A DNA stretch of 13,192 nucleotides from Methanolinea sp. UBA275. GTDB taxonomy: Archaea; Halobacteriota; Methanomicrobia; Methanomicrobiales; Methanospirillaceae. Numbering within the stretch: position 1 is the stretch's first letter; every line of letters starts with the position of its first letter. Below, piece after piece: positions 1 through 7,522 of the stretch. The notes beneath the pieces are model-generated. The model searched no databases, had not been told where the DNA came from, and saw only the letters and a program-made list of their open reading frames with translations. The stretch spans positions 1-13,192 of the forward strand of contig DAWU01000010.1 of assembly GCA_002506105.1 (NCBI GenBank). Reading direction: 5' to 3'. A program made the position numbers and the translations under genes.

Positions 1-13
1 GGAAATACTTTCG

Positions 14-27
14 GGACTGTACAGTCC
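14..27. promoter_or_regulatory. Perfect 14-bp palindrome upstream of the antiporter gene
   Basis: GGACTGTACAGTCC reads identically on both strands with no loop, and lies 31 bases before the antiporter ATG. A spacer-free palindrome looks more like a dimeric-protein operator than an RNA hairpin. A related half-site, GGAACTGTCC, sits at 49-58 directly before the start codon. No regulator can be named, and the gene to the left is outside the window, so the palindrome could also belong to that gene's 3' end. Confidence 0.4.
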
Positions 28-58
28 TTCCCGATGAAAAAGAAACAAGGAACTGTCC

Positions 59-2083
59 ATGATCACCGGGTACCTCTACAATATCATCATCATCTTTACC
101 TTCGCGATCATTATCGTTGCTGTCGGTAACAAGTTCAGGATTCCTGGGATAGTCGGCTTTATCCTGACAGGTATCCTTATCGGCCCATATGGGTTGGGAT
201 TCATCGAAGGAACTGAATTCATTGACGATCTCGCAGAAATCGGCATCATTTTCCTTCTCTTCACCATCGGGATGCAGTTCTCATTTCGGACTCTGTATGA
301 AATGCGGAAAATTGTCCTGATTGGTGGGAGCCTGCAGGTCCTGCTTACTATCCTTGCCACGATGGCGATCTCCTATCTCTTTGGGGTGACAACCGCCCAG
401 GCCCTCTTCTTCGGTTTTCTTGTCTGCCACAGCAGCACCGCGATCGCCCTGAAACTCTATCAGGACCGTGCTGAGATCGAAAGTCCCCATGCCCGTGTCA
501 CGCTTGGGATCTCAATCTTCCAGGATATCATCACCATTCCCATGCTGATTGCCCTTCCGATCCTTGCCGGGGAGACGACTGATATCACCGGTGCCTTTCT
601 GCAGCTTGGGATTACCCTTGTCATACTCTTTGCAGCGGTCCTCGCGATTTCAGTCTACGCAATACCAAGGTTCATGAACCGAATTACTGGTATCAGGAGC
701 CATGAGATCTTCCTTTTGAGCATCCTCCTGATCTGTTTCGTGATTACCTATATCACGGCAAGTCTCGGTCTGTCACTGGCAATCGGTGCGTTCCTCGCCG
801 GCCTCACCCTTTCGGAATCCGATTATTTTCACCAGGCATTTGCGAGCATCATCCCCTTCCGGGATATCTTCACCAGTTTTTTCTTCATTTCCATCGGTAT
901 GCTCCTCAACGTCGGGTTCATGATCAAGGAGCCCATACTTATCATTGCTCTCGTTGTCGGAACCATTGTCGTTAAGGCTCTCATCGCAGGAGGTTCGACG
1001 CTGCTTATAGGGCAGTCACTCCGGACATCGGTCCTTGCAGGGCTGGCGCTCTCGAATATCGGGGAATTTGCGTTTGTCCTGTCAATCCCCGCGATGAAAC
1101 TCGGGCTTTTCAACACGGCAAGCGAGCAGATCTTCCTGGCGGTAACCCTGCTCACGATGTCGCTCGCCCCTCTTGCTGTCATCTCCGGGCCTAGAGCGGC
1201 TGATTTCTTCTGCCGCCTGCCGTTTGGAGGCAGATTCAAGGCCGGGTGCGAAACGGATCATTCCCAGAGTATTCCACCCATGAAGGACCATGTAATCATT
1301 GTCGGATTTGGCCTTAATGGGAGGAACCTTGCGAAGGCAGCACGAACAGGCAGGATTCCCTATGTGGTCATCGATATGAACCCGGAGACCGTACTAAGGG
1401 AACGCAAAGCCGGCGAGAATATCTTTTTTGGTGATGCGACAAATTCCACCATCCTCACTCACGCGAATATCGAGCAGGCCAGGATACTTGTGGTAATCAT
1501 CAATGACCCGGTCTCAACCCGGGCCATTACCTCTCTTGCCCGTCAGATGAATCCCGGAGTATTCATCATTGTCCGGACACGGTTTCTTACTGAGGTCAGA
1601 CATCTCAGGGATCTGGGAGCTGACGAGGTGATCCCGGAAGAGTTCGAAACTTCAGTGGAGATTTTTACCCGGGTTCTCAAGAAATACCTGACACCTGAGG
1701 CCACCATTGAGCGCTATGTCCATGAAGTCCGTGCAGACACCTACGATATGCTCCGCAGCCCATCAGATTTCTCAGCAGACTTTTCCGATCTCAGGGTAAA
1801 CCTTCCAAACCTGACGATGAGTACCCTGCTGGTGGAGCAGGGATCGCCGGCATGCAGAAAAACCCTCACTGAGCTGGATGTCAGAAAAAAGTATTCGGTT
1901 TCAGTCCTTGCGGTCAAGCGGCAACAACAGGTGATTGAGAATCCATCAGGAGAGATGGATCTTCAGCCCGGTGACGAAGCGATTGTTATGGGGGCTCCTG
2001 AAAAGATACGATATCTTGCAGATCTGTTCCGCACCGCCGAACAGGAAAATAAACACGAAAATATAGGGAAAACGGGTGATTGA
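59..2083 (+). CDS. Kef-type K+/H+ antiporter with RCK (TrkA-N and TrkA-C) domains
   Basis: Integral membrane monovalent cation:proton antiporter (CPA2 family), probably exporting K+ in exchange for H+. Residues 1-380 are the hydrophobic Na_H_Exchanger domain, with about 12 membrane segments. Family landmarks are HSSTAIALK at 124-132, the QD pair at 155-156, FFFISIGM at 274-281 and NIGEFAF at 333-339. Residues 410-530 form the TrkA-N/RCK domain: a Rossmann GFGLNG at 416-421 and acidic D439 at the end of the second strand suggest NAD(H) sensing. Residues about 577-658 form a TrkA-C domain. The 674-residue length fits KefB/KefC-like proteins carrying an extra TrkA-C. The start is supported by AAGGA at 47-51, seven bases before the ATG. 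It is convergent with the next gene. A glutathione-gated KefC role is not implied: this is likely an archaeal antiporter gated by nucleotide or another ligand. Na+ as substrate cannot be excluded. Confidence 0.93.
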   Translation: MITGYLYNIIIIFTFAIIIVAVGNKFRIPGIVGFILTGILIGPYGLGFIEGTEFIDDLAEIGIIFLLFTIGMQFSFRTLYEMRKIVLIGGSLQVLLTILATMAISYLFGVTTAQALFFGFLVCHSSTAIALKLYQDRAEIESPHARVTLGISIFQDIITIPMLIALPILAGETTDITGAFLQLGITLVILFAAVLAISVYAIPRFMNRITGIRSHEIFLLSILLICFVITYITASLGLSLAIGAFLAGLTLSESDYFHQAFASIIPFRDIFTSFFFISIGMLLNVGFMIKEPILIIALVVGTIVVKALIAGGSTLLIGQSLRTSVLAGLALSNIGEFAFVLSIPAMKLGLFNTASEQIFLAVTLLTMSLAPLAVISGPRAADFFCRLPFGGRFKAGCETDHSQSIPPMKDHVIIVGFGLNGRNLAKAARTGRIPYVVIDMNPETVLRERKAGENIFFGDATNSTILTHANIEQARILVVIINDPVSTRAITSLARQMNPGVFIIVRTRFLTEVRHLRDLGADEVIPEEFETSVEIFTRVLKKYLTPEATIERYVHEVRADTYDMLRSPSDFSADFSDLRVNLPNLTMSTLLVEQGSPACRKTLTELDVRKKYSVSVLAVKRQQQVIENPSGEMDLQPGDEAIVMGAPEKIRYLADLFRTAEQENKHENIGKTGD

Positions 2084-2124
2084 TCGACAAGGTCTCTTCA
2101 ACACAATTTGCGGTTCTGTAAATC

Positions 2125-2130
2125 TTTTTT
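2125..2130 (+). terminator. Oligo-T tract, likely terminator of the antiporter gene
   Basis: Six T residues lie 41 bases past the antiporter stop, without a convincing hairpin. Archaeal transcription commonly ends at such U-rich tracts. The rest of the convergent gap, 2131-2362, is AT-rich and contains no gene I can support. Confidence 0.45.
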
Positions 2131-2286
2131 AATGTCAAACAAAACTGGTGGGTATGTTCATTCCCTTTTTTACTGCATCATTGTGGTGAACTTTCCCTCA
2201 CGGTATACGTTCCAAAAAAATATGATGGTATGTGTGACACAGGCATGCGTAACCCATGAACACAGTCTGGTCATTCTCATATTGGC

Positions 2287-2292
2287 AAAAAA
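2287..2292 (-). terminator. Oligo-T tract (minus strand) behind the flippase-like gene
   Basis: Six A on the plus strand (T on the minus strand) lie 70 bases beyond the stop of the leftward flippase-like gene. A second tract of seven lies further on, at 2214-2220. Either or both could end the leftward transcript. No stem-loop was seen. Confidence 0.4.
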
Positions 2293-2362
2293 TTCGCTTC
2301 TTTTCAAAATTTAAATGTTATTGATGAAAATCCCGAATGAGGTTATCACAGGAAAAGATTGT

Positions 2363-3382
2363 TCAACCGGATGTCCGCGCTTCGCGCTGGACAATCAGGA
2401 GGCTTGAAACGAGGCCAAGAAGAATATTCAGATAAAAGAGGATTGACCTCCAGAGCACCACGAGGATTCCCAGGATCGACGAATTCACAAAGAGGCCATA
2501 GAGAGAGGTGAACGATATCTCTGCGATTCCGGATGCCCCGGGGGTGAGGGGGATCATACTTATCACCGCGATAACAAGCTGGATGATCAGTGATTCGATA
2601 TAGATAGGCGGTTGGGAGAGACCGATCAGGAGGAATGAGACAATGATAAACTCGCAGAACCAGAAGAGTGTAGTAAACAGAAGGCCGTATATCAGGCCCG
2701 TTTTTCCACGGCTGAGAAAATCAGAAAGTGTCGCATGGAAATTATCCACTTCCCGGTCGATGGAGAGGGCAAAGCGCTCGATCTTTGTACTCTCCCACGT
2801 CTTCGTGAACCATTTCGAGGTATAATGGATCATCCTTTTCAGAAGGTCGGGATTTTTCACCGAGTATAGAAAGATGATGACGATGGCGGTAATAACAATC
2901 CATGAGATATACATGAGATAGCTGAACACAGAACCAATCCGCTGCCATTCACTTCCCAGCACAAACATAAAAAAAGCCCCCCCGATCCCGAGCACAATCC
3001 CGTCAAGGATTCTCTCGGTAATGACAATGGCGGTCGCATCGCCAATCTTCTCTCCTGCCTTGTAGAGTTCATGGATCCTCACCGGCTCTCCACCTGCTGC
3101 GGATGGTGTCACTGCCGCAAGGAGCATATTGGCACATACGAGGTTGAGCGAGTAGAAGAAGCCAATCTTGTATCCCAGCGACCTGCTCATGAATTTTATC
3201 CGCAGGGCCCAGAAACAGAGTGCGAGGAGATGGGTGCAGATCGCGAGGATTAGCCAGAATGGTTTGAGCTGTTGGAGATATACTATGGTAGACGCGTCAA
3301 CGGTCAAATAAAGGACCGCAACAATTACCACTACCGAAAATCCGAGGGAGATCCATAACCATCTCTTCTGGTTCCTGTCCAT
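2363..3382 (-). CDS. Lysylphosphatidylglycerol synthase TM-domain / UPF0104 flippase-like membrane protein
   Basis: A 339-residue polytopic membrane protein of the LPG_synthase_TM (UPF0104) family, the domain that forms the flippase half of bacterial MprF. Here it stands alone, without the aminoacyl-transferase half, as is usual in archaea. About eight hydrophobic segments are visible, near 9-28, 41-60, 74-92, 117-143, 151-174, 226-256, 264-283 and 300-332. Conserved family motifs are TPSAAGGEPVR at 92-102, ERILDG at 123-128, and PLTPGASGIAE at 278-288. A role in moving lipid or lipid-linked precursors across the membrane is inferred from the family; the substrate is unknown. A GGAG lies 11 bases before the ATG and a good TATA box lies upstream, so the gene probably has its own promoter, separate from the DedA gene 282 bases upstream. 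Confidence 0.88.
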   Translation of the reverse strand: MDRNQKRWLWISLGFSVVVIVAVLYLTVDASTIVYLQQLKPFWLILAICTHLLALCFWALRIKFMSRSLGYKIGFFYSLNLVCANMLLAAVTPSAAGGEPVRIHELYKAGEKIGDATAIVITERILDGIVLGIGGAFFMFVLGSEWQRIGSVFSYLMYISWIVITAIVIIFLYSVKNPDLLKRMIHYTSKWFTKTWESTKIERFALSIDREVDNFHATLSDFLSRGKTGLIYGLLFTTLFWFCEFIIVSFLLIGLSQPPIYIESLIIQLVIAVISMIPLTPGASGIAEISFTSLYGLFVNSSILGILVVLWRSILFYLNILLGLVSSLLIVQREARTSG

Positions 3383-3432
3383 TAATGCAGGTTCTCCAAT
3401 GTCTTACACGTATGTAAAAGGTTACCGGGCAT

Positions 3433-3447
3433 TCTATATACTTTTAA
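3433..3447 (-). promoter_or_regulatory. TATA-box promoter of the flippase-like gene
   Basis: The minus strand reads CTTAAAAGTATATAGAA here, a good archaeal BRE/TATA arrangement. With initiation about 25 bases downstream, the leader would be roughly 25-35 bases and would include the GGAG ahead of the start at 3382. Confidence 0.6.
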
Positions 3448-3602
3448 GGGGTCTGCAGATACTGAATGTATTCGAAAACAGATGAAAATGTCAGCCAGTG
3501 GCGAGAAGCAAGAACAGATGTCTGATATATACCATGAATCCACCTAACTAAAGATAGTGTGTCGGATACCTCAAACAACTCATTTCTTGCAGTTTCCGCC
3601 GG

Positions 3603-3608
3603 AAAAAA
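3603..3608 (-). terminator. Oligo-T tract behind the DedA gene
   Basis: Six T on the minus strand, 56 bases past the DedA stop codon, with no clear hairpin. Together with the TATA box further along, it argues that the DedA and flippase-like genes are transcribed separately. Nothing else was recognised between 3448 and 3602. Confidence 0.4.
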
Positions 3609-3664
3609 TCCACGGGGTCCTGACATGCGTCGAACTGTGATCTGCGCAGGAATCACTGGTACGG

Positions 3665-4369
3665 TCATTCCTGCCTGAGTTCCTTTGAGAGATCGTCGGT
3701 TAATGCGTCGGGAGGAACCTGGCACTCCTTGATCGTCTTCCTGAAATTGTACATCATCAGCAGGCATATCCCGATGCTAATGATCAGGATGGCCCAGAGG
3801 AACAGGTCCTGGTTCTCCGAAAAGAGCGGGAGAGATGCGACGAGGTAGCCCAGGGAGATGAACCCCGTGACCCAGAGGATACCACCAATAATATTATTAG
3901 ATAGGAATACAGGGTAGTCCATCTTCACGATCCCCGTGATAAACGGTGCAAACGATCGGATGTACGGTACAAAGCGGGCGAGGATGATCGTCTTCTTTCC
4001 GTATTTGTGGAAGTACTGCCGGGTGACTTCAACATGACGGCGGTCGACCAGGCATCTCTTCCCGTGGATCAACCTGTCACCAAAAATGTTCCCAATCCAA
4101 TAATTCAGGGAATCTCCGGAGATTGCAGCGATAGAGTGGAGGATGAGGAGAATCCCTATGTTCAGGCCGCCCCCTGCGGCGAAGAAACCGACAAGGAAGA
4201 GGAGGGAGTCGCCTGGGAGAAAGGGAGCGAAGACAAGGCCTGTCTCGCAAAAGATGATCGCAAAGAGGATTGCATAGATCAGGATCCCGTAAGTCTCCAT
4301 CAACTGGGGGATAACATTCTCGATATTGAGGAGAATAGCGGACAGCGAGAGGAGGTCCGGGGAGATCAT
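3665..4369 (-). CDS. DedA family membrane protein (VTT/SNARE-associated domain)
   Basis: A 234-residue DedA protein. The signature CETGLVFAPFLPGDSLLF occupies 41-58, GD at 85-86 is followed by NYWIG at 89-93, and ARFVPYIRSFAPFITG covers 131-146. E42, D54, R132 and R138 correspond to the acidic and basic residues known to be needed in E. coli DedA proteins. Hydrophobic stretches near 28-48, 55-84, 155-180 and 190-208 fit the re-entrant-helix fold. Family members are linked to membrane-potential and pH tolerance and to transport of lipid carriers; which of these applies here is unknown. No strong ribosome binding site precedes the chosen ATG. M24 is an alternative start, but the longer form keeps a normal N-terminal helix. 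The C-terminal 25 residues are polar and cytoplasmic-looking. The upstream region (4370-4431) has only a weak TAATAAT candidate for a promoter. Confidence 0.9.
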   Translation of the reverse strand: MISPDLLSLSAILLNIENVIPQLMETYGILIYAILFAIIFCETGLVFAPFLPGDSLLFLVGFFAAGGGLNIGILLILHSIAAISGDSLNYWIGNIFGDRLIHGKRCLVDRRHVEVTRQYFHKYGKKTIILARFVPYIRSFAPFITGIVKMDYPVFLSNNIIGGILWVTGFISLGYLVASLPLFSENQDLFLWAILIISIGICLLMMYNFRKTIKECQVPPDALTDDLSKELRQE

Positions 4370-4431
4370 TCCCAGTATGTTATGGTTTCGTGATTATTAG
4401 GATACTGTCCTGGAGAAGATGAGACCCCCTG

Positions 4432-4437
4432 AAAAAA
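4432..4437 (-). terminator. Oligo-T tract behind the Ca2+-ATPase gene
   Basis: Six T on the minus strand, 48 bases after the ATPase stop and before the DedA start. This suggests that the ATPase transcript ends before the DedA gene. Confidence 0.4.
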
Positions 4438-4485
4438 TCGGCCGACAAGAATGGTGAGGGTTGGGTCATGGAATCCGCCCGGACT

Positions 4486-7104
4486 TTACACTGATGGTTT
4501 CCGGGATATCCTGAGGTAGCGTTCACTTAGCCGTATCACCGGCCAGAGAAGGAGGACCGGGGAGGTGCAGAGGATGATGAACACCCACTGGGCTGCCGTG
4601 AGCGGAACCGTCGCAAAGAGAGCCCCGCCGTACTGGACGATCAGGACCTGGATTATTATTATCCCCGCCATAATCCCGAAAAATGCGGGATTCCCCTTGA
4701 AGAATGGCGGCATGATGCCGTTGATACCGCGGCAATTGATCCCGTTCCAGACCTGTGCCACGACAAAGGCTGCGAAGAAGGCGGTCGCCTGCTGTTCAGG
4801 GGACTCCATAAACGGAAGGCCGAACGCCACGGCTAGCATTCCGACCAGGACGTAGACCGCTGCGGTAATGAGGATCGCCCTGAGCATATAGGGGGTAATC
4901 ACATGTGCGTCCCGGGGGATGGGTTTCCGGTGCATCAGGGCAGGATGCGGGGCCTCCGAACACAAGGCAAGGGCTGCGAGCGAATCCATCACAATATTGA
5001 TCCAGAGCAGCTGGATGATGGTGAACGGCGGAAGGTATCCCAGGACCGGCGCAAGGAACGAGAGCATTGCCGCCGAGATGTTGATGGTCAGCTGGAATAT
5101 CAGAAACCGCTGGATGTTCTCGTAGAGCGCCCTGCCCCACCAGACAGCGTTCTTGATGGTCGGGAACGAGTCATCAAGGAGGATGATATCGCTTGCCTCC
5201 CGTGCAACTTCGGTCCCGGCGATCCCCATAGCGAGCCCGACATCGGCATTGCCGAGCGCAGGAGCATCGTTCGTCCCGTCCCCGGTGACCGCGACCACTT
5301 CGCCGTTCCCCTGCAGGGCCTGGACGAGGAGCAGCTTATCGGAAGGCTCCGACCGGGCCATGACCTCCAGGCGCCGGGCGGCTTCGGGTCGTTCTTCATC
5401 GGGCAGCGACCGGAACCCGCTCCCGAGCATGACCGCACCGCTGGTGAGGATTCCCGTTTCCTGTGCGATTGCCATGGCCGTCTCCGGGCTGTCCCCCGTG
5501 ACCATCTTCACCGTGATGCCTGCCTCGTTGCAGGTCCGCACCGCGTCAGGAACATCCGGGCGTACTATGTCGCGGATTCCCACATACCCGTCCCAGATCA
5601 GGCAGGGAGGATCGGATCCGTCGGCGGGCATATCAGCGTGCGCAAACGCAAGGGTCCGCATCGCCCGGCCGGCGAGAGTTTGGATATGCGAGAGGTCAGG
5701 CGGGGGATTGCACCGCCTGGCAACTATCTCCGGTGCACCTTTCACGAGGACAATGAGCCTTCCTGCAAGGGTAATGACAGTTGACATCTGCTTCTTGTTC
5801 GAATCAAAAAGCTCCTGGAAGACGGGAGGGTGAAGATCACGGAGCTCCCAGTAGGAGAGCCCTGCTCGGTAAAGCCAGCGGAGCAGGGCCGCCTCGGTCG
5901 AATTCCCCACCGTCACGAGCATGTGTGTATGGAATTCGAGTTCTGCGGTACTGTTCACTGCTGCATTGAGGGTGACCCAACCATTGGGTGAACCAGGGAT
6001 TCCCGGCTGGTATTCCGGAACTTCAATCGACGACGCTACCACATCCATCTGGTTCATCGTCAGGGTGCCTGTCTTGTCAGTGCAGATGACAGTCACGGAT
6101 CCCACGGTCTCGCATGCGATGAGGCGGCGAACGAGGCTGAACGCCCTGGTCATCTTCCGCATCGTGAGCGCGAGGGAGACCGTGACGCTGACCGGGAGAC
6201 CTTCGGGGACCGAGACGACAATGATGATCACCGCGAACATGAAGCTGTCCAGGACATAGTGAGCGATCGCTGCCGGACTCTCGGTGAAGATCCCGGTGAA
6301 CATCCCTTTGAGCATCAGGGTCGCGATGATCAGGCCCGCCATCAGGTACCCGAACTTGCTTACCAGTCCCGCGAGACGGCGGAGTTTCAGCTGCAGCGGA
6401 GTCTCGGGGCGGGAGCCCTCAGCGAGATCCGCGGCGATCCGGCCCATTTGGGTTGCATCCCCTACTGCGCCAATGATCATTCTCCCCCGGCCGGCAGTGA
6501 CCAGGGTTCCTTTGAAGACAACTTCCTCGATTGTCTTTCCAAGCGGTTCGCTCTCCCCGGTGAACGCGGATTCGTCCACCTCGAAATTCGATGCCTGGAG
6601 GAGATACCCGTCTGCCGGGACCACGTCACCGGCTTCCAGGAGGACCAGGTCTCCCACGACAAGGTCCCGCATGGGAACCGTGAATGCACAATCGTCCCGG
6701 ATAACCTTGATCCCGGTGTCTTCCCGCATCGCGTTCAGGGCTTCGAACTCCCGGTTGCTCCTGTATTCGGTGAAAAACGAGATGCCGGTCGCGAGCAGGA
6801 CGGCCATCGCGATCCCGATGGTATCGATGAGGCTTCCCCCTTCAATCACTGCGACGATCGCCGAGATGAAGACCGCGACAAGTAAAATACGGATGATCGG
6901 GTCGTTGAACTTTGAGAGGAACTGTATCCACAGGGGTGTCCGTTTCGGGGGAGTCAGCTCGTTCCATCCGTGCTGTTCCCTCATGGTGAGGACAGATTCA
7001 GAAGAGAGCCCATGGGTACGGGCAGATTCTGGGAGGTCCCGGAAGGGGATCATTTCAGCAGGTATTCTGCATGAAGGGTTTTCATCCTTTGGACGTTGTG
7101 ACAT
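4486..7104 (-). CDS. Ca2+-transporting P-type ATPase (PMCA-like, P2 type)
   Basis: An 872-residue ATP-driven cation pump in the plasma membrane, most likely exporting Ca2+. An N-terminal cation-ATPase segment (20-75) is followed by M1-M2 (about 68-112). The actuator domain has TGES at 182-185, M4 has PEGLP at 300-304, and the phosphorylated aspartate is D343 in DKTGTLT. The nucleotide domain carries KGAPE at 455-459, followed by TGD at 536-538 and GDGTNDAP at 608-615. Six C-terminal membrane segments run from 665 to 860. Ligand residues expected for a single Ca2+ site are E301 (M4), N703 and D707 (M6). M5 has N675 but no acidic residue, as in plasma-membrane rather than SERCA pumps. There is no C-terminal calmodulin-binding extension. 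No clear ribosome binding site precedes the ATG; M18 is an alternative start. Codons are strongly G/C-ending, and the gene looks more GC-rich than its neighbours. A Na+/K+-type or Mn2+ substrate is less likely. Confidence 0.93.
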   Translation of the reverse strand: MSQRPKDENPSCRIPAEMIPFRDLPESARTHGLSSESVLTMREQHGWNELTPPKRTPLWIQFLSKFNDPIIRILLVAVFISAIVAVIEGGSLIDTIGIAMAVLLATGISFFTEYRSNREFEALNAMREDTGIKVIRDDCAFTVPMRDLVVGDLVLLEAGDVVPADGYLLQASNFEVDESAFTGESEPLGKTIEEVVFKGTLVTAGRGRMIIGAVGDATQMGRIAADLAEGSRPETPLQLKLRRLAGLVSKFGYLMAGLIIATLMLKGMFTGIFTESPAAIAHYVLDSFMFAVIIIVVSVPEGLPVSVTVSLALTMRKMTRAFSLVRRLIACETVGSVTVICTDKTGTLTMNQMDVVASSIEVPEYQPGIPGSPNGWVTLNAAVNSTAELEFHTHMLVTVGNSTEAALLRWLYRAGLSYWELRDLHPPVFQELFDSNKKQMSTVITLAGRLIVLVKGAPEIVARRCNPPPDLSHIQTLAGRAMRTLAFAHADMPADGSDPPCLIWDGYVGIRDIVRPDVPDAVRTCNEAGITVKMVTGDSPETAMAIAQETGILTSGAVMLGSGFRSLPDEERPEAARRLEVMARSEPSDKLLLVQALQGNGEVVAVTGDGTNDAPALGNADVGLAMGIAGTEVAREASDIILLDDSFPTIKNAVWWGRALYENIQRFLIFQLTINISAAMLSFLAPVLGYLPPFTIIQLLWINIVMDSLAALALCSEAPHPALMHRKPIPRDAHVITPYMLRAILITAAVYVLVGMLAVAFGLPFMESPEQQATAFFAAFVVAQVWNGINCRGINGIMPPFFKGNPAFFGIMAGIIIIQVLIVQYGGALFATVPLTAAQWVFIILCTSPVLLLWPVIRLSERYLRISRKPSV

Positions 7105-7167
7105 AAACGCGGGGCGGGGACACCGGGCATCTGGAAAACCAACGAAGAGAATAGTGTATGAACTAGT

Positions 7168-7178
7168 CTAATATAGTG
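7168..7178 (-). promoter_or_regulatory. TATA-like promoter of the Ca2+-ATPase gene
   Basis: The minus strand reads ACTATATTAGA here, about 65-75 bases before the ATPase ATG. The expected start site would leave a leader of about 40 bases. The same AT-rich core on the plus strand (TCTAATATAG) is about 22-30 bases before the ATG of the decayed CNNM reading frame, so it may once have served as a divergent promoter. Confidence 0.45.
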
Positions 7179-7199
7179 TCGGAGTAGAGTGCTTTTGAG

Positions 7200-7389
7200 A
7201 TGTCGTATCGGATCGAGATTGCGAACATCCTCATCGTAGTCAACGGTATCTTGGCGCTGTCGGAGTATGCCATGGTATCCGCCAGGAGAAAGCCAGTCTC
7301 CAGCAGTGGGCCGACGAGGGATAAATTGGTGCAGCAGTGGCACTCGAACTCGCAGACGAACTATCCTGTTTCTATCGACTATCAAGCAG
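7200..7389 (+). pseudogene. Decayed 5' fragment of a CNNM/DUF21 transporter (hemolysin C / TlyC-CorC type)
   Basis: The plus strand opens with an ATG and a frame giving NILIVVNGILALSEYAMVSA (residues 9-28), followed by RRK. This is the characteristic first membrane helix of CNNM/DUF21 proteins, which handle divalent cations or Na+. Homology then moves to the +2 frame from 7289, reading KASLQQWADEG, a stop (TAA at 7322-7324), then IGAAVALELADEL to about 7363. A third frame continues from 7366 as LFLSTIK. Put together, this follows the family order, helix - SARRKxxLQQWADEG - GAxVALELADE - FLSTI, over about 60 of the usual 400 or more codons. After about 7389 there is no trace of the rest of DUF21, the CBS pair or the CorC_HlyC domain. 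Two frameshifts, one stop and truncation mark it as a dead remnant. Sequencing error alone could not explain the missing 3' part. An open frame of 67 codons (7200-7403) exists, but its second half does not resemble the family. Confidence 0.75.
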
Positions 7390-7489
7390 AAAGGACAGCA
7401 TAAAACACTCTGTTCCTGTTATCATCAGGATTGTTTCGGTCTCTGATCCCGGCTAACTTATACTCGTCCCCTATTATCCAGGCAAATTC

Positions 7490-7495
7490 AAAAAA
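7490..7495 (-). terminator. Oligo-T tract behind cofE
   Basis: Six T on the minus strand, 27 bases beyond the cofE stop. It is a plausible archaeal terminator, with no hairpin. Between the CNNM remnant and this tract (7390-7489) I see nothing recognisable. Confidence 0.45.
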
Positions 7496-7522
7496 GAGGG
7501 AAAATATAGATTTTCAGGTCAT

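Noticed and set aside
2108..2314. Open frame of 68 codons in the gap between the antiporter and flippase-like genes
   Set aside because: It spans the oligo-T tract and the AT-rich convergent gap, has no ribosome binding site, and its composition does not resemble a known family.
2331..2350. TTGATGA resembling a C box of a C/D guide RNA
   Set aside because: No matching D box (CTGA) and terminal stem at a suitable distance, so a guide RNA is not supported.
3483..3545. Small plus-strand open frame of about 20 codons between the flippase-like and DedA genes
   Set aside because: No ribosome binding site, no conserved features, and it overlaps the 3' region of the DedA transcript; likely random.
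4672..4692. Inverted repeat AATCCCG...CGGGATT
   Set aside because: It lies inside the ATPase coding region (C-terminal membrane segments), with no adjoining T tract; probably chance in codons.
4903..5784. Long plus-strand open frame (293 codons) opposite the ATPase
   Set aside because: It is antisense to a strongly supported P-type ATPase and results from the GC-rich codon bias of that gene; the product is arginine- and proline-rich with no domain.
6284..7171. Plus-strand open frame of 295 codons opposite the ATPase 5' half
   Set aside because: Shadow of the ATPase with low-complexity Ser/Arg/Pro content and no recognisable domain.
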